Shown in pieces: positions 34,508-42,748 of a DNA stretch of 64,000 nucleotides; position 1 is the first letter of the stretch; each line of letters opens with the position of its first letter. Source of the stretch: Agrococcus jenensis (GTDB lineage Bacteria > Actinomycetota > Actinomycetes > Actinomycetales > Microbacteriaceae); NCBI RefSeq assembly GCF_003752465.1, contig NZ_RKHJ01000001.1, forward strand, positions 62,001 through 126,000, written 5' to 3'. The notes below the pieces were generated by a model. It searched no databases, was not told the origin of the DNA, and saw nothing but the letters and a program-made list of their open reading frames with translations. A program made the position numbers and the translations under genes.

Positions 34508-36571
34508 ATGCCCGACGCCACCCACACCCACGGCGCCCGTGACTCGCACGTGCTCGAGGCGACGCATCCGCTCGACGGCCTGACGCCCAGCGAGATCGAC
34601 CGCGTGCGCGCTGCGCTCGACGCCGCGGGCGAGCTGCTGCCCGACACGCGCTTCCCGCTCCAGGTGCTGCTCGACCCGCCGAAGCCGGCGGTCGCCGCAT
34701 GGCGCCCCGGTGCGCCGCTCGGCCGCCGCGTGCTCTCGACGCTGCTCGACACCGCCACCGGCCGCGTGCGGGAGGCGGTGGTCGCGCTCGACGACGACCG
34801 CGTCGAGTCGGTCGAGGTGCTGCCGACCGCCGAGCACCCCTACGGCCAGCCGCCCTACCTGTTCGAGGAGTACGAGCTCGTCGACGCGATCGTGAAGGCG
34901 GATGCCGGCTGGCGGCGGGCGATGGAGGCGCGCGGCCTGCACGACCTGGATCGCGCGCTCGTCGTGCCGCTCGCCCCCGGCCAGTTCGGCGAGGTCGATG
35001 AGGTCGGCAAGCGCATGATGCGCTCGCTCACCTTCATGCCGCCGAACGAGGGCGACAACCCGTGGTCGTTCCCGGTCGAGGGCCTCGTGCTCATGGTCGA
35101 CGTCACGGGTCAGCGGGTCGTGAAGCTCGTCGACGAGCGCCAGGTGCCGCTGCCGGTGCTCGACGCGAACTACGACGACGCGTCGGTCGGCGAGCGGCGC
35201 ACGTCGCTCAAGCCGCTCGAGATCACGATGCCGGAGGGCCCGAGCTTCTCGGTCGACGGGTCGGAAGTGGTCTGGGAGCAGTGGCGGTTCCGGGTCGGCT
35301 TCTCGATGCGCGAGGGCCTCGTGCTCCACCAGCTCGGCTGGCAGGACGGCGACGAGCTGCGCCCGGTGCTGCACCGCGCGAGCGTGCCGGAGATGGTGGT
35401 GCCCTACGGCGACACGACGGAGACGCGACGCTGGATCAGCTACTTCGACGCCGGCGAGTACAACCTGGGCAAGAACGCGAACGCGCTGTCGCTCGGCTGC
35501 GACTGCCTCGGCGCCATCCACTACTTCGACGCGCACCTCGCGGCCGACACCGGTGAGGCGATCACCATCCCCCGCGCCGTCTGCATGCACGAGGAGGACG
35601 CGGGCATCCTCTGGAAGCACCGCGAGCTCGACGGCGAGACCGTGCACGGGCGCCGCTCGCGCCGGCTCGTCATCTCGTACTTCGCGACCGTCGGCAACTA
35701 CGACTACGGCTTCTTCTGGTACCTCTACCTCGACGGGTCGATCCAGTTCGAGGCGAAGGCGACCGGCATCGTCTTCTGCGGCGCCGATCTGCCCGGGCTC
35801 GACCTGCCGCACGCGACCGAGATCGCGCCGGCGCTCTACGCGCCGATCCACCAGCACATCTTCTGCGCGCGGCTCGACTTCGACATCGACGGCACCGACA
35901 ACTACGTCGACCAGGTCGACCTCGTGCGGATCCCGATGGGCGACGCGAACCCGTGGGGCAACGCCTTCGGGCACCGGCGCGATCGCGTCCGCGAGGCGTC
36001 GGGCGTCTCGGGCGACGGGTCGCTCGGCCGCACGTGGCACATCGGGTCGTCGAGCCGCACGAACGCCGTCGGCCGGCCCACCGAGTACCAGCTCATCCCC
36101 GAGGCGCGGGCGACGCTCATGGCGGACCCGGGCTCGACGGTCGCGGCCCGCGCGGCCTTCGCGACGAAGCACCTCTGGGTGACGTCGCAGCAGGACGACG
36201 ACCTCTACCCGGCCGGTCGCTACCCGAACCAGCACGCGGGCGGCGCGGGGCTGCCGGCGTCGGTCGCGGCCGGCGGCGACGTCGACGGCGCCGACCTCGT
36301 CGTCTGGCACGCCTTCGGCCTGACCCACATCCCCCGGCCGGAGGACTGGCCGATCATGCCCGTCGACCTCACGGGCTTCTGGGTGAAGCCCTACGGGTTC
36401 CTCGACCGCAATCCGGCGCTCGACGTGCCGGATGCGATGGACGAGTGCGCGCACGACCACGGCGGCCACGAGCACGGCCACGGGGCCAGCCACGAGGGCG
36501 GCGGCGACGAGCGCGGCGGCCACGAGGGGCACCACGGCCACGACGGCGAGGAGCACGTCGCCATCCGCTGA
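34508..36571 (+). CDS. Copper-containing primary-amine oxidase with His-rich tail
   Basis: 687 residues. Catalytic base Asp is in YFDAGEYNLG (D314). The TPQ precursor is Tyr 398 in GNYDYGF. Copper ligands are H448 and H450 (IHQHIF) and H607 (LTHIPRPEDWPIMP). It oxidises primary amines such as tyramine or phenethylamine to aldehydes, NH3 and H2O2. No signal peptide is seen. Residues 645-684 form an extra His/Gly/Glu tail not needed for the fold, perhaps for copper loading. It lies between the AraC gene and a convergent aldehyde dehydrogenase. Confidence 0.95.
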   Translation: MPDATHTHGARDSHVLEATHPLDGLTPSEIDRVRAALDAAGELLPDTRFPLQVLLDPPKPAVAAWRPGAPLGRRVLSTLLDTATGRVREAVVALDDDRVESVEVLPTAEHPYGQPPYLFEEYELVDAIVKADAGWRRAMEARGLHDLDRALVVPLAPGQFGEVDEVGKRMMRSLTFMPPNEGDNPWSFPVEGLVLMVDVTGQRVVKLVDERQVPLPVLDANYDDASVGERRTSLKPLEITMPEGPSFSVDGSEVVWEQWRFRVGFSMREGLVLHQLGWQDGDELRPVLHRASVPEMVVPYGDTTETRRWISYFDAGEYNLGKNANALSLGCDCLGAIHYFDAHLAADTGEAITIPRAVCMHEEDAGILWKHRELDGETVHGRRSRRLVISYFATVGNYDYGFFWYLYLDGSIQFEAKATGIVFCGADLPGLDLPHATEIAPALYAPIHQHIFCARLDFDIDGTDNYVDQVDLVRIPMGDANPWGNAFGHRRDRVREASGVSGDGSLGRTWHIGSSSRTNAVGRPTEYQLIPEARATLMADPGSTVAARAAFATKHLWVTSQQDDDLYPAGRYPNQHAGGAGLPASVAAGGDVDGADLVVWHAFGLTHIPRPEDWPIMPVDLTGFWVKPYGFLDRNPALDVPDAMDECAHDHGGHEHGHGASHEGGGDERGGHEGHHGHDGEEHVAIR

Positions 36572-36575
36572 TGGC

Positions 36576-36614
36576 ACGACGAAGGGCCCCCGCACCGCGG
36601 GGGCCCTTCGTCGT
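36576..36614. terminator. Bidirectional terminator
   Basis: A perfect 18-bp stem (ACGACGAAGGGCCCCCGC with its complement) has a three-base ACC loop. It lies four bases after the amine oxidase stop and just before the convergent aldehyde dehydrogenase stop, so it can serve both genes. Confidence 0.85.
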
Positions 36615-36622
36615 GCTGCCCG

Positions 36623-38026
36623 TCAGCCGTGGATGACCTGCGGCACGCCCATCGCCTTGAGGCCCTCGACGCCGAACTCGAGGCCGTAGCCGGAGCCCTT
36701 CACGCCGCCGAACGGGGCCATCGGGTGGATGGTGCCGTGCGAGTTGATCCAGACGGAGCCCGCCTGGATGCGCGCCGCGACCTGGCGGGCGCGCTCGGGG
36801 TCGGACGACCACACGCTCGCGCCGAGCCCCGCGTCGCCGCGGTTCGCGCGCTCGATCGCGTCGTCGACGTCGGCGTACTTGAGGATCGGCAGCGCCGGCC
36901 CGAACTGCTCCTCGCGCACCAGGTCGGCGTCGTCGTCGAGGCCGTCGATGAGCGTCGCGGGGTAGAACCAGCCGGCCGCATCCCGGTCGGGATCACCGCC
37001 GAGCACGACCCGGCCGCCGCGCGCCTTCGCGTCCTCGACGAGCCGGTCGACGACGCCGAACTGCTGCTCGGTCGTGAGCGGGCCGAGCACGTTCTGCTCG
37101 TCGGTGCCCGGACCCATGGGCATCGCGCCGGCGATGGCCGCGAGCTCCTGCACGACGTCGTCGTACACGTCCTCGTGCACGTAGAGGCGCTTGAGCGCCG
37201 CGCACGTCTGGCCGGTGTTGATGAAGGCGCCCCAGAAAAGCCCCTCGGCGATCGCCTTCGGGTCGACGTCGGGCAGCACGATCCCGGGGTCGTTGCCGCC
37301 CAGCTCGAGCGTGAGCCGCGTCAGGTTGTCGGCGGATGCGCGCATGATCGCCTGCCCCGTGCGGGCCGAGCCCGTGAACGTGACCTTGCCGAACGCGGGG
37401 TGGCTGCCGATCGCCTCGCCCAGCTCGCGGTCGCCCGCGAGCACGGTGAAGAGGCCCTCGGGCAGGTGGCGGTTCACGAGGTGCGCGGTGGCGAGCACGC
37501 TGAGCGGCGTGTACTCGCTCGGCTTCATGACGACGCCGTTGCCCATCCGCAGCGCCGGCGCGAACTGCCAGGTCGCGATCATCGCGGGCCAGTTCCACGG
37601 GCCGATCGCACCGACGAGGCCGATCGGGCGGTAGTAGACGGTCGCCTTCGCCTGCCCGTCGTCGACGACGACCTCGGGCTCGAGCGGCGTGGCGATCGTG
37701 GCGCGCAGCCAGCCGACGACCGCGCCCACCTCGAAGCGCGCGCCGGGGCCGCTCAGCGGCTTGCCCTGCTCACGAGCGATGAGCTGCGCGAGCGCCTCGG
37801 CGCTCGCCTCGACCTCGTCGGCCGCGGCGGAGAGCGCGGCGCGGCGCTCCTCGTCGGTGCGGGCGGCCCACTCGGGCTGCGCTGCGCGCGCGGCCTGGAT
37901 GGCCTGCTCGAGGTCGTCGAGCGTCGCGCGCGGGGCGTGCGCGAACGCCTGCCCCGTCGCCGGGTCGATCACCGGCGTGCCGTGCTCCACGCTGACCGCT
38001 GCCAGCAGGCTCTCGTAGGTCTCCAT
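36623..38026 (-). CDS. NAD(P)-dependent aldehyde dehydrogenase
   Basis: 467 residues from ATG 38026. The Glu of LELGGNDPG and the catalytic Cys in GQTCAALKR are in place, together with PWNWPAM and the C-terminal PFGGVKGSGYG. It oxidises an aldehyde to the acid. Placed tail to tail with the amine oxidase, it should take the arylacetaldehyde (for example 4-hydroxyphenylacetaldehyde from tyramine) to the arylacetate that feeds the homoprotocatechuate genes at 44-51 kb. The exact substrate is inferred from context. Confidence 0.92.
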   Translation of the reverse strand: METYESLLAAVSVEHGTPVIDPATGQAFAHAPRATLDDLEQAIQAARAAQPEWAARTDEERRAALSAAADEVEASAEALAQLIAREQGKPLSGPGARFEVGAVVGWLRATIATPLEPEVVVDDGQAKATVYYRPIGLVGAIGPWNWPAMIATWQFAPALRMGNGVVMKPSEYTPLSVLATAHLVNRHLPEGLFTVLAGDRELGEAIGSHPAFGKVTFTGSARTGQAIMRASADNLTRLTLELGGNDPGIVLPDVDPKAIAEGLFWGAFINTGQTCAALKRLYVHEDVYDDVVQELAAIAGAMPMGPGTDEQNVLGPLTTEQQFGVVDRLVEDAKARGGRVVLGGDPDRDAAGWFYPATLIDGLDDDADLVREEQFGPALPILKYADVDDAIERANRGDAGLGASVWSSDPERARQVAARIQAGSVWINSHGTIHPMAPFGGVKGSGYGLEFGVEGLKAMGVPQVIHG

Positions 38027-38144
38027 GCGTTCCTCTTCTCCATCGAACGGGACGGCGCCATCGTCGCATCGGCGCATCGCGCAGCGACATGTCGTCGGTG
38101 CACGACGGTTGCCGACCCGCGCACGCGTGGAGGGCCGTCACCGG

Positions 38145-38232
38145 GGTGGTCACGACACGCCGCCGCGGATGTCCCGGGTGGTCACGACACGCCGTGCCGC
38201 GCCGTCCGGTGCGGCGTGTCGTGACCACCCGG
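38145..38232. repeat. REP-like repeat cluster with long palindrome
   Basis: GGTGGTCACGACACGCCG occurs directly at 38145-38162 and 38177-38194 (32 bases apart) and inverted at 38212-38229. The second and third copies extend to 21-bp perfect arms separated by 17 bases. It lies between the convergent P450-fusion stop and the aldehyde dehydrogenase promoter. A REP/BIME-like element or strong terminator is likely. Confidence 0.7.
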
Positions 38233-38264
38233 CGGCCTCGCCAGCTCGACGTCGTCCCGGCGGC

Positions 38265-41237
38265 TCAGACCCCGACTGCGGCGCCCGCGACCGACAGCAC
38301 GCCGTCGGCCCAATCGCGCGCCGCCTCGGTGGCCAGCACCGGCCCGCCCGCGTCGTGCCGGCCGTACTCGCCGACGCGCTGCGCGCCCCGCGCCGCGAGC
38401 GCCTCGTCGACGAGCTCGCTGCCGCGCGAGTAGGTCTTCGCGTAGCTGCGATCGCCCATGCCGAAGACGCCGTAGCGCAGACCTGCGAGGTCGGGCCGCT
38501 GCTCCTCGAGCGCGCGGAGGAACGCGCGCGCCGCCGTCGGCACCTCGCCGTCGCCGTACGTCGAGCACACCACGAGGTGCAGGCGCGACGCGTCGAGACC
38601 TGACGGATCGGTCTCGGCGAGGTCGCGCACCTCGACCGACGCGCGATCCGCGAGCGCCCGGCGCAGCTCGTCGGCGACGAGCTCCGCGCCGCCCGACTCG
38701 GTGCCGAAGAGCACGGTGACGGGCAGCCCGCCGCCGGAGCCCACGGCCTCCCCCGCGACCTCGGGCAGCGGGATGCCAGCGTCGGCGGCGGCAGCGAGCA
38801 TCCGCTCGACGGCCTTGAGCTTGACGCGCTCCCGCCCGGGGGCCGCGCCGAGCCGCTCGAGCACGTCGATGCGGCGCCAGCCGTCGAAGCCGACCTCGCC
38901 CGGCGTCGCCGCGAGCCCCGGCGCACCGAGCGCGACGGCGCCCGAGTCGATGTCATCGGCGATCGTGCGCGCGAGCTCGCGCGCATCCGTCCGCTGGTCG
39001 GGGATCGTGCCGCGCGGTCCGCGCCGCAGCCATCCCGCCGTGTAGAGGCCCGGCTCGACGCGCCCGTCCGGATGCGATCCCGGCACGGTCGGCGAGTCGG
39101 CGTCCGCCTCGAACCCGACGGCCGTCACCACCGCGTCGGCCAGCAGGGAAACCTCGCCGTCGGCGCTGGCGAAGACCGCTCGCTCGACGCGGCCGTCGCC
39201 CTCGACCCTGGCAGGCGCGAGGCCGAACCACCAGTGCACCTCGACGCGCGCAGCCTCCGCCGACGCTGCCGAGAGCGCGCGCACCGCATCTGCACGGGCA
39301 TCCTTGCCCTCCGCGAGCGCCTCGAGCGCCGCGCCGTGCACGCGGTGCGCGACGCCAGGGAGGCCCGCGAGCTCGCGCACCATGACCGGGTCGAACTTCG
39401 CCGTGGTCGGCCCGCTGCGCCCGACGACGTGGATCGTCCGCACCCCCGCCGCGAGCCGCGCATGCGCCTCGTCGTCGACGTCGGTGCCCTCGAGCCCGTC
39501 GGCGTCGCGAGCGAGCAGCCGCACCAGGTCCATCGCGACGTTGCCGTGCCCCACGACCACCACCCGCTCGCCGAGCGACGGCGCATCCCCCTCGTCGGGA
39601 TGGGCGTTGAGCAGCCGGGTGATGCGGCCCGCGCCGTGCACGCCGTCGAGCGCGGCGCCCGGGATGCCGAGCCCACGATCGGCGTGCATGCCGGTCGCGA
39701 GCACGACGGCGTCGTACGCGCCGCGCAGCGCGTCGAGCGAGACGTCGGTGCCGAGCCGCAGGTTGCCGCGGAACCGCACGCCCTCGCGCAGGAACAGGCG
39801 GTCGAACTGCGCCGTCACCGACTTCGTGCCGGCGTGATCGGCGGCGACGCCCGAGCGGACGAGCCCGTAGGGCACGGGGAGCGCGTCGAGCACGTCGAGC
39901 TCGGCGCTCGGGAACCGGCGCCGCAGCGCCTGTGCCGTGAAGCAGCCGGCGGGGCCGGAGCCGACGACGGCGATGCGCGGTGCGACGGCCTGCCCTGCGC
40001 CCGCCGGGGCACCGGGGGCTGCCGCCGTGCGGGGTGCGACCGAGGCCCAGCGCACCGGCAGCCGCAGCATGCCGCGGAAGACCCATCCGCCGATCTCGGC
40101 CGGCTTCTCGGGCACGAGCTCCAGCCCTCGCAGCCGCTCGAACAGCATCGGCAGCGCGACGTCGGCGACCTCCGAGCGCGCGACCCACGCGCCGAGGCAG
40201 ACGTGCACGCCCTTGCTGAACGCGAGGTGCGGCTTGACCTCCCGACGGATGTCGAACGCGGATGCGTCGTCCCAGACGCGCTCGTCGCGGTTCGCGGACA
40301 GGATGCAGATGCCCAGTCGGGCACCCGCCGGCAGGCGCACGCCGGTCAGCTCCACGTCGCGCGTCGTCTGCCGGGAGTAGAGCCCGATCGGAGCGATCCA
40401 GCGCAGCGTCTCGTCGAACGCCGCCTGCCAGAGGCTCGGGTCGGCCTCGACGGCGCGGCGCTGCTCGGGGTGCGCGAGCAGCCCCCACGCCGCGACGCCC
40501 AGCACGTCGCGAGGCTCGTTGAGCCCGCCCCCGATCGTCATCTTCACGTTCGCGCGGATGCGCTCCATCGGCATCTCGTAGTCCGGGATGCGCAGCAGCT
40601 GCGACAGCAGCGACTCGTTGGGGTTGGCCGCGTGCCACGGCAGCATCTCGTCGAGCACCGCGTCGACCTCGTCGAACGAGCGCTTGCCCTTCGCCCACAC
40701 CTCGGGGTCGTCGGCGTAGTTGCCGGTCGCGTCGATCAGCGTCTGCGACCAGCGCTGCAGATCCTGCTGGCTGGCGCTGTGGAGGCCGAGGATCTGCCGC
40801 AGGCTCTCGGCGGCGAACGGCGCGGCGAAGTCCCAGATGAGGTCGGCATCGCCACCCCGCTGCGCCTTCGCGACCATCTCGTCGAGGTACTGCTCGGCCG
40901 TGCGCTCGAACACCCGCTGCCAGTGGCGCTTCACGACGCCGGGGCGCAGGGTCGGCTGCCAGGCCTTGCGCTCGAGGTAGTGCTCGGGGTCGTCGCGCCG
41001 CAGCATCGAGTGCCCCATGGCGCGGATCTGCAGCGAGCCCTGCTCGTTCGCGGAGAAGACGGACTGGTCGAGCTCTGTCTCGTGCACCGCCGCGTACGAG
41101 GTGATGAGGTAGCGGCCGACGGCCGGCACCCAGTGCACACCGCCCTCGGCGCGCAGGCGCTCGTAGATGGGGAACGGATCGCGGTACAGGTCCGGGATGG
41201 TCACCCAATCGGCGACGGGAGCTTCCTTGCTCGGCAT
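38265..41237 (-). CDS. Self-sufficient cytochrome P450: P450-FprA-like reductase-flavodoxin fusion
   Basis: 990 residues. Residues 1-400 are a P450 with ExxR (E276-R279) and the heme motif FSKGVHVCLG with Cys 347. The I-helix reads GGGLNEPRD (236-244), where Pro replaces the usual Thr of the acid-alcohol pair, as in guaiacol O-demethylase GcoA. After an Ala/Pro linker, residues 420-815 form an adrenodoxin-reductase/FprA domain (FAD GSGPAG 426-431; NADP VGHGNVAMD). Residues 838-975 are a flavodoxin (FGTESGG, STYGDGE). All electron transfer partners are thus on one chain. Divergent from LysR at 41349. Substrate unknown; an aromatic ether or arylacetate is a reasonable guess. Confidence 0.9.
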   Translation of the reverse strand: MPSKEAPVADWVTIPDLYRDPFPIYERLRAEGGVHWVPAVGRYLITSYAAVHETELDQSVFSANEQGSLQIRAMGHSMLRRDDPEHYLERKAWQPTLRPGVVKRHWQRVFERTAEQYLDEMVAKAQRGGDADLIWDFAAPFAAESLRQILGLHSASQQDLQRWSQTLIDATGNYADDPEVWAKGKRSFDEVDAVLDEMLPWHAANPNESLLSQLLRIPDYEMPMERIRANVKMTIGGGLNEPRDVLGVAAWGLLAHPEQRRAVEADPSLWQAAFDETLRWIAPIGLYSRQTTRDVELTGVRLPAGARLGICILSANRDERVWDDASAFDIRREVKPHLAFSKGVHVCLGAWVARSEVADVALPMLFERLRGLELVPEKPAEIGGWVFRGMLRLPVRWASVAPRTAAAPGAPAGAGQAVAPRIAVVGSGPAGCFTAQALRRRFPSAELDVLDALPVPYGLVRSGVAADHAGTKSVTAQFDRLFLREGVRFRGNLRLGTDVSLDALRGAYDAVVLATGMHADRGLGIPGAALDGVHGAGRITRLLNAHPDEGDAPSLGERVVVVGHGNVAMDLVRLLARDADGLEGTDVDDEAHARLAAGVRTIHVVGRSGPTTAKFDPVMVRELAGLPGVAHRVHGAALEALAEGKDARADAVRALSAASAEAARVEVHWWFGLAPARVEGDGRVERAVFASADGEVSLLADAVVTAVGFEADADSPTVPGSHPDGRVEPGLYTAGWLRRGPRGTIPDQRTDARELARTIADDIDSGAVALGAPGLAATPGEVGFDGWRRIDVLERLGAAPGRERVKLKAVERMLAAAADAGIPLPEVAGEAVGSGGGLPVTVLFGTESGGAELVADELRRALADRASVEVRDLAETDPSGLDASRLHLVVCSTYGDGEVPTAARAFLRALEEQRPDLAGLRYGVFGMGDRSYAKTYSRGSELVDEALAARGAQRVGEYGRHDAGGPVLATEAARDWADGVLSVAGAAVGV

Positions 41238-41315
41238 GACACGTCCTCGTGGTCGGAGCAGCCCGATCGGTGCTCGTCTCGAGTCTGCCCGCGCGGCTAC
41301 TGTTGGAAAAGCGGA

Positions 41316-41331
41316 TTGATCGTCCGTTCAA
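41316..41331. promoter_or_regulatory. LysR box
   Basis: TTGA-N8-TCAA, a T-N11-A type dyad, lies between the divergent P450 fusion and LysR genes, 18 bases before the LysR start. It is a plausible site for regulation of both. Confidence 0.55.
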
Positions 41332-41348
41332 CGTCGGATGGACCGAAC

Positions 41349-42272
41349 ATGCATGCCTTCGACTCGCCGCCCTTCACGCTGCGGCAGCTGTCGTTCCTCG
41401 TCGCCGCGGCCGACGAGGGCACCGTGGCCGGCGCCGCCGCGCGCGTGCACGCCTCGCCGTCTGCGGTCTCGGAGGCGCTCACCGAGCTCGAGCGCTCGCT
41501 CGGCGCGCGCCTGATGGTGCGGCGCCGCGCGCGGGGGCTGACCCTGACGAGCACCGGCGTGGATGTCGTCGCCCGCGCGCGGGAGCTGCTCACGTCGGCG
41601 CGCGAGCTCGAGAGCTCGCTGCACGGCGCGGCGGGCGAGCTCGTCGGGCCCATCACGATCGGCTGCTACCCCACCCTCGCGCCGACGGTGCTGCCGCCGA
41701 TCCTGCAGGGGTTCGGCAGCGCGCATCCGCGCGTCGAGCTCGAGATCGTGGAGGCCACGCACGACCGGCTGCAGGGCAGGCTCGAGTCGGGGCAGGTCGA
41801 CGTCGCGTTCGTCTACGACACGCTCGTGCCCGGGCAGCCCAGCAGGGCGCGGCTCTTCGAGCTGCCGGCGCACGCCGTGCTCGCGGCCGACGATCCGCTC
41901 GCCGCGGAGGAGACCGTGCGGCTCGAGCAGCTCGTCGAGCGCGACCTGATCCTGCTCGACGCCCCGCCCTCGAGCGAGCACACCATGTCGCTCTTCGCCG
42001 CGCAGGGGCTCGTGCCGCGCGTGCGCCACCGCGTGCAGAGCTACGAGGCGGTGCGGGCGCTCGTGGGGCGCGGGCTCGGCTACGGCATCCTCGTGCAGCG
42101 GCCCGCGAACCGCGCGAGCTACGAGGGCTACCCTGTCGCCATGCTCGAGATCACCCCGGCGGTGCCGCCCGTCGGGATCGACGTCATCTGGCCGACCGCA
42201 CCGGCGCCGACCGAGCGCGTGCAGGAGCTCATCCGCTTCGCACGCTCGCTGCGCTGGCCACAGCCGCGATGA
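41349..42272 (+). CDS. LysR family transcriptional regulator
   Basis: 307 residues from ATG 41349. The HTH TLRQLSFLVAAADEGTVAGAAARVHASPSAVSEALTELERSLGARLM is classic LysR. The effector domain begins at ITIGCYPTLAPTVLPPIL. It is divergent from the P450 fusion, which it probably controls through the TTGA-N8-TCAA site. Its stop overlaps the start of an HtaA-domain gene (ATGA), an unusual partner. The inducer is unknown but probably aromatic. Confidence 0.93.
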   Translation: MHAFDSPPFTLRQLSFLVAAADEGTVAGAAARVHASPSAVSEALTELERSLGARLMVRRRARGLTLTSTGVDVVARARELLTSARELESSLHGAAGELVGPITIGCYPTLAPTVLPPILQGFGSAHPRVELEIVEATHDRLQGRLESGQVDVAFVYDTLVPGQPSRARLFELPAHAVLAADDPLAAEETVRLEQLVERDLILLDAPPSSEHTMSLFAAQGLVPRVRHRVQSYEAVRALVGRGLGYGILVQRPANRASYEGYPVAMLEITPAVPPVGIDVIWPTAPAPTERVQELIRFARSLRWPQPR

Positions 42273-42670
42273 CGACGCTGGAATGGGGCATCAAGGCCTC
42301 GCTGCTCGCGTACGTGCGTCGGATGCCGGACGGCTCGGTCGAGGCCACGGACGGCGCCACCACGACCGACGAGGGCATCCGCTTCGAGGGCGTCGGTGGG
42401 CTCGCGTTCCGCGGCGCGGTCCTGCTCATGGGGCACGGCGGCATGCTGCGCGTGACGATCGCCGACCCCGCCATCGTGGAGGCCGACGGCGGCTGGCTGC
42501 TCGAGATCGCCGATCCCGACGACCCGTCGAGCCGGCTCGCCTTCGCCACGATCGCCGCGTTCGACGGCCGGCGCGCGAGCGGCACCGCGCTGACGCAGGA
42601 CGGCGCCGACCTCTTCTTCGGGCCGTACGCGCTCGGCACCGCGATCGACGACCCGGTGATCGCGGACTGA
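42269..42670 (+). CDS. Single HtaA-domain protein
   Basis: 133 residues from ATG 42269. The opening LEWGIKASLLAYVRRMPDGSVEATDGA and FEGVGGLAFRGAVLLMGHGGMLRVTIADP match the HtaA domain, which binds heme in corynebacterial surface proteins. Here there is no signal peptide and no membrane anchor, so the protein should be cytosolic. It is translationally coupled to LysR (ATGA) and next to a heme enzyme gene. Whether it binds heme or merely shares the fold is open. Confidence 0.82.
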   Translation: MTTLEWGIKASLLAYVRRMPDGSVEATDGATTTDEGIRFEGVGGLAFRGAVLLMGHGGMLRVTIADPAIVEADGGWLLEIADPDDPSSRLAFATIAAFDGRRASGTALTQDGADLFFGPYALGTAIDDPVIAD

Positions 42671-42709
42671 CCGGCCGCGCCGCAGCCATCGAGCCGCCCG
42701 CGCACGCGA

Positions 42710-42739
42710 ACGGGGGCCCCGCCGCAGCGGGACCCCCGT
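42710..42739. terminator. Terminator between HtaA and MFS genes
   Basis: ACGGGGGCCCCGC pairs with GCGGGACCCCCGT (one mismatch) around a CGCA loop. It lies between two convergent stops (42670 and 42749) and can end both transcripts. Confidence 0.75.
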
Positions 42740-42748
42740 CGGATGCGC

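Noticed and set aside
39072..41348. Plus-strand open frame upstream of the LysR start
   Set aside because: It lies opposite the P450 fusion and is low complexity; the LysR HTH begins only after ATG 41349.
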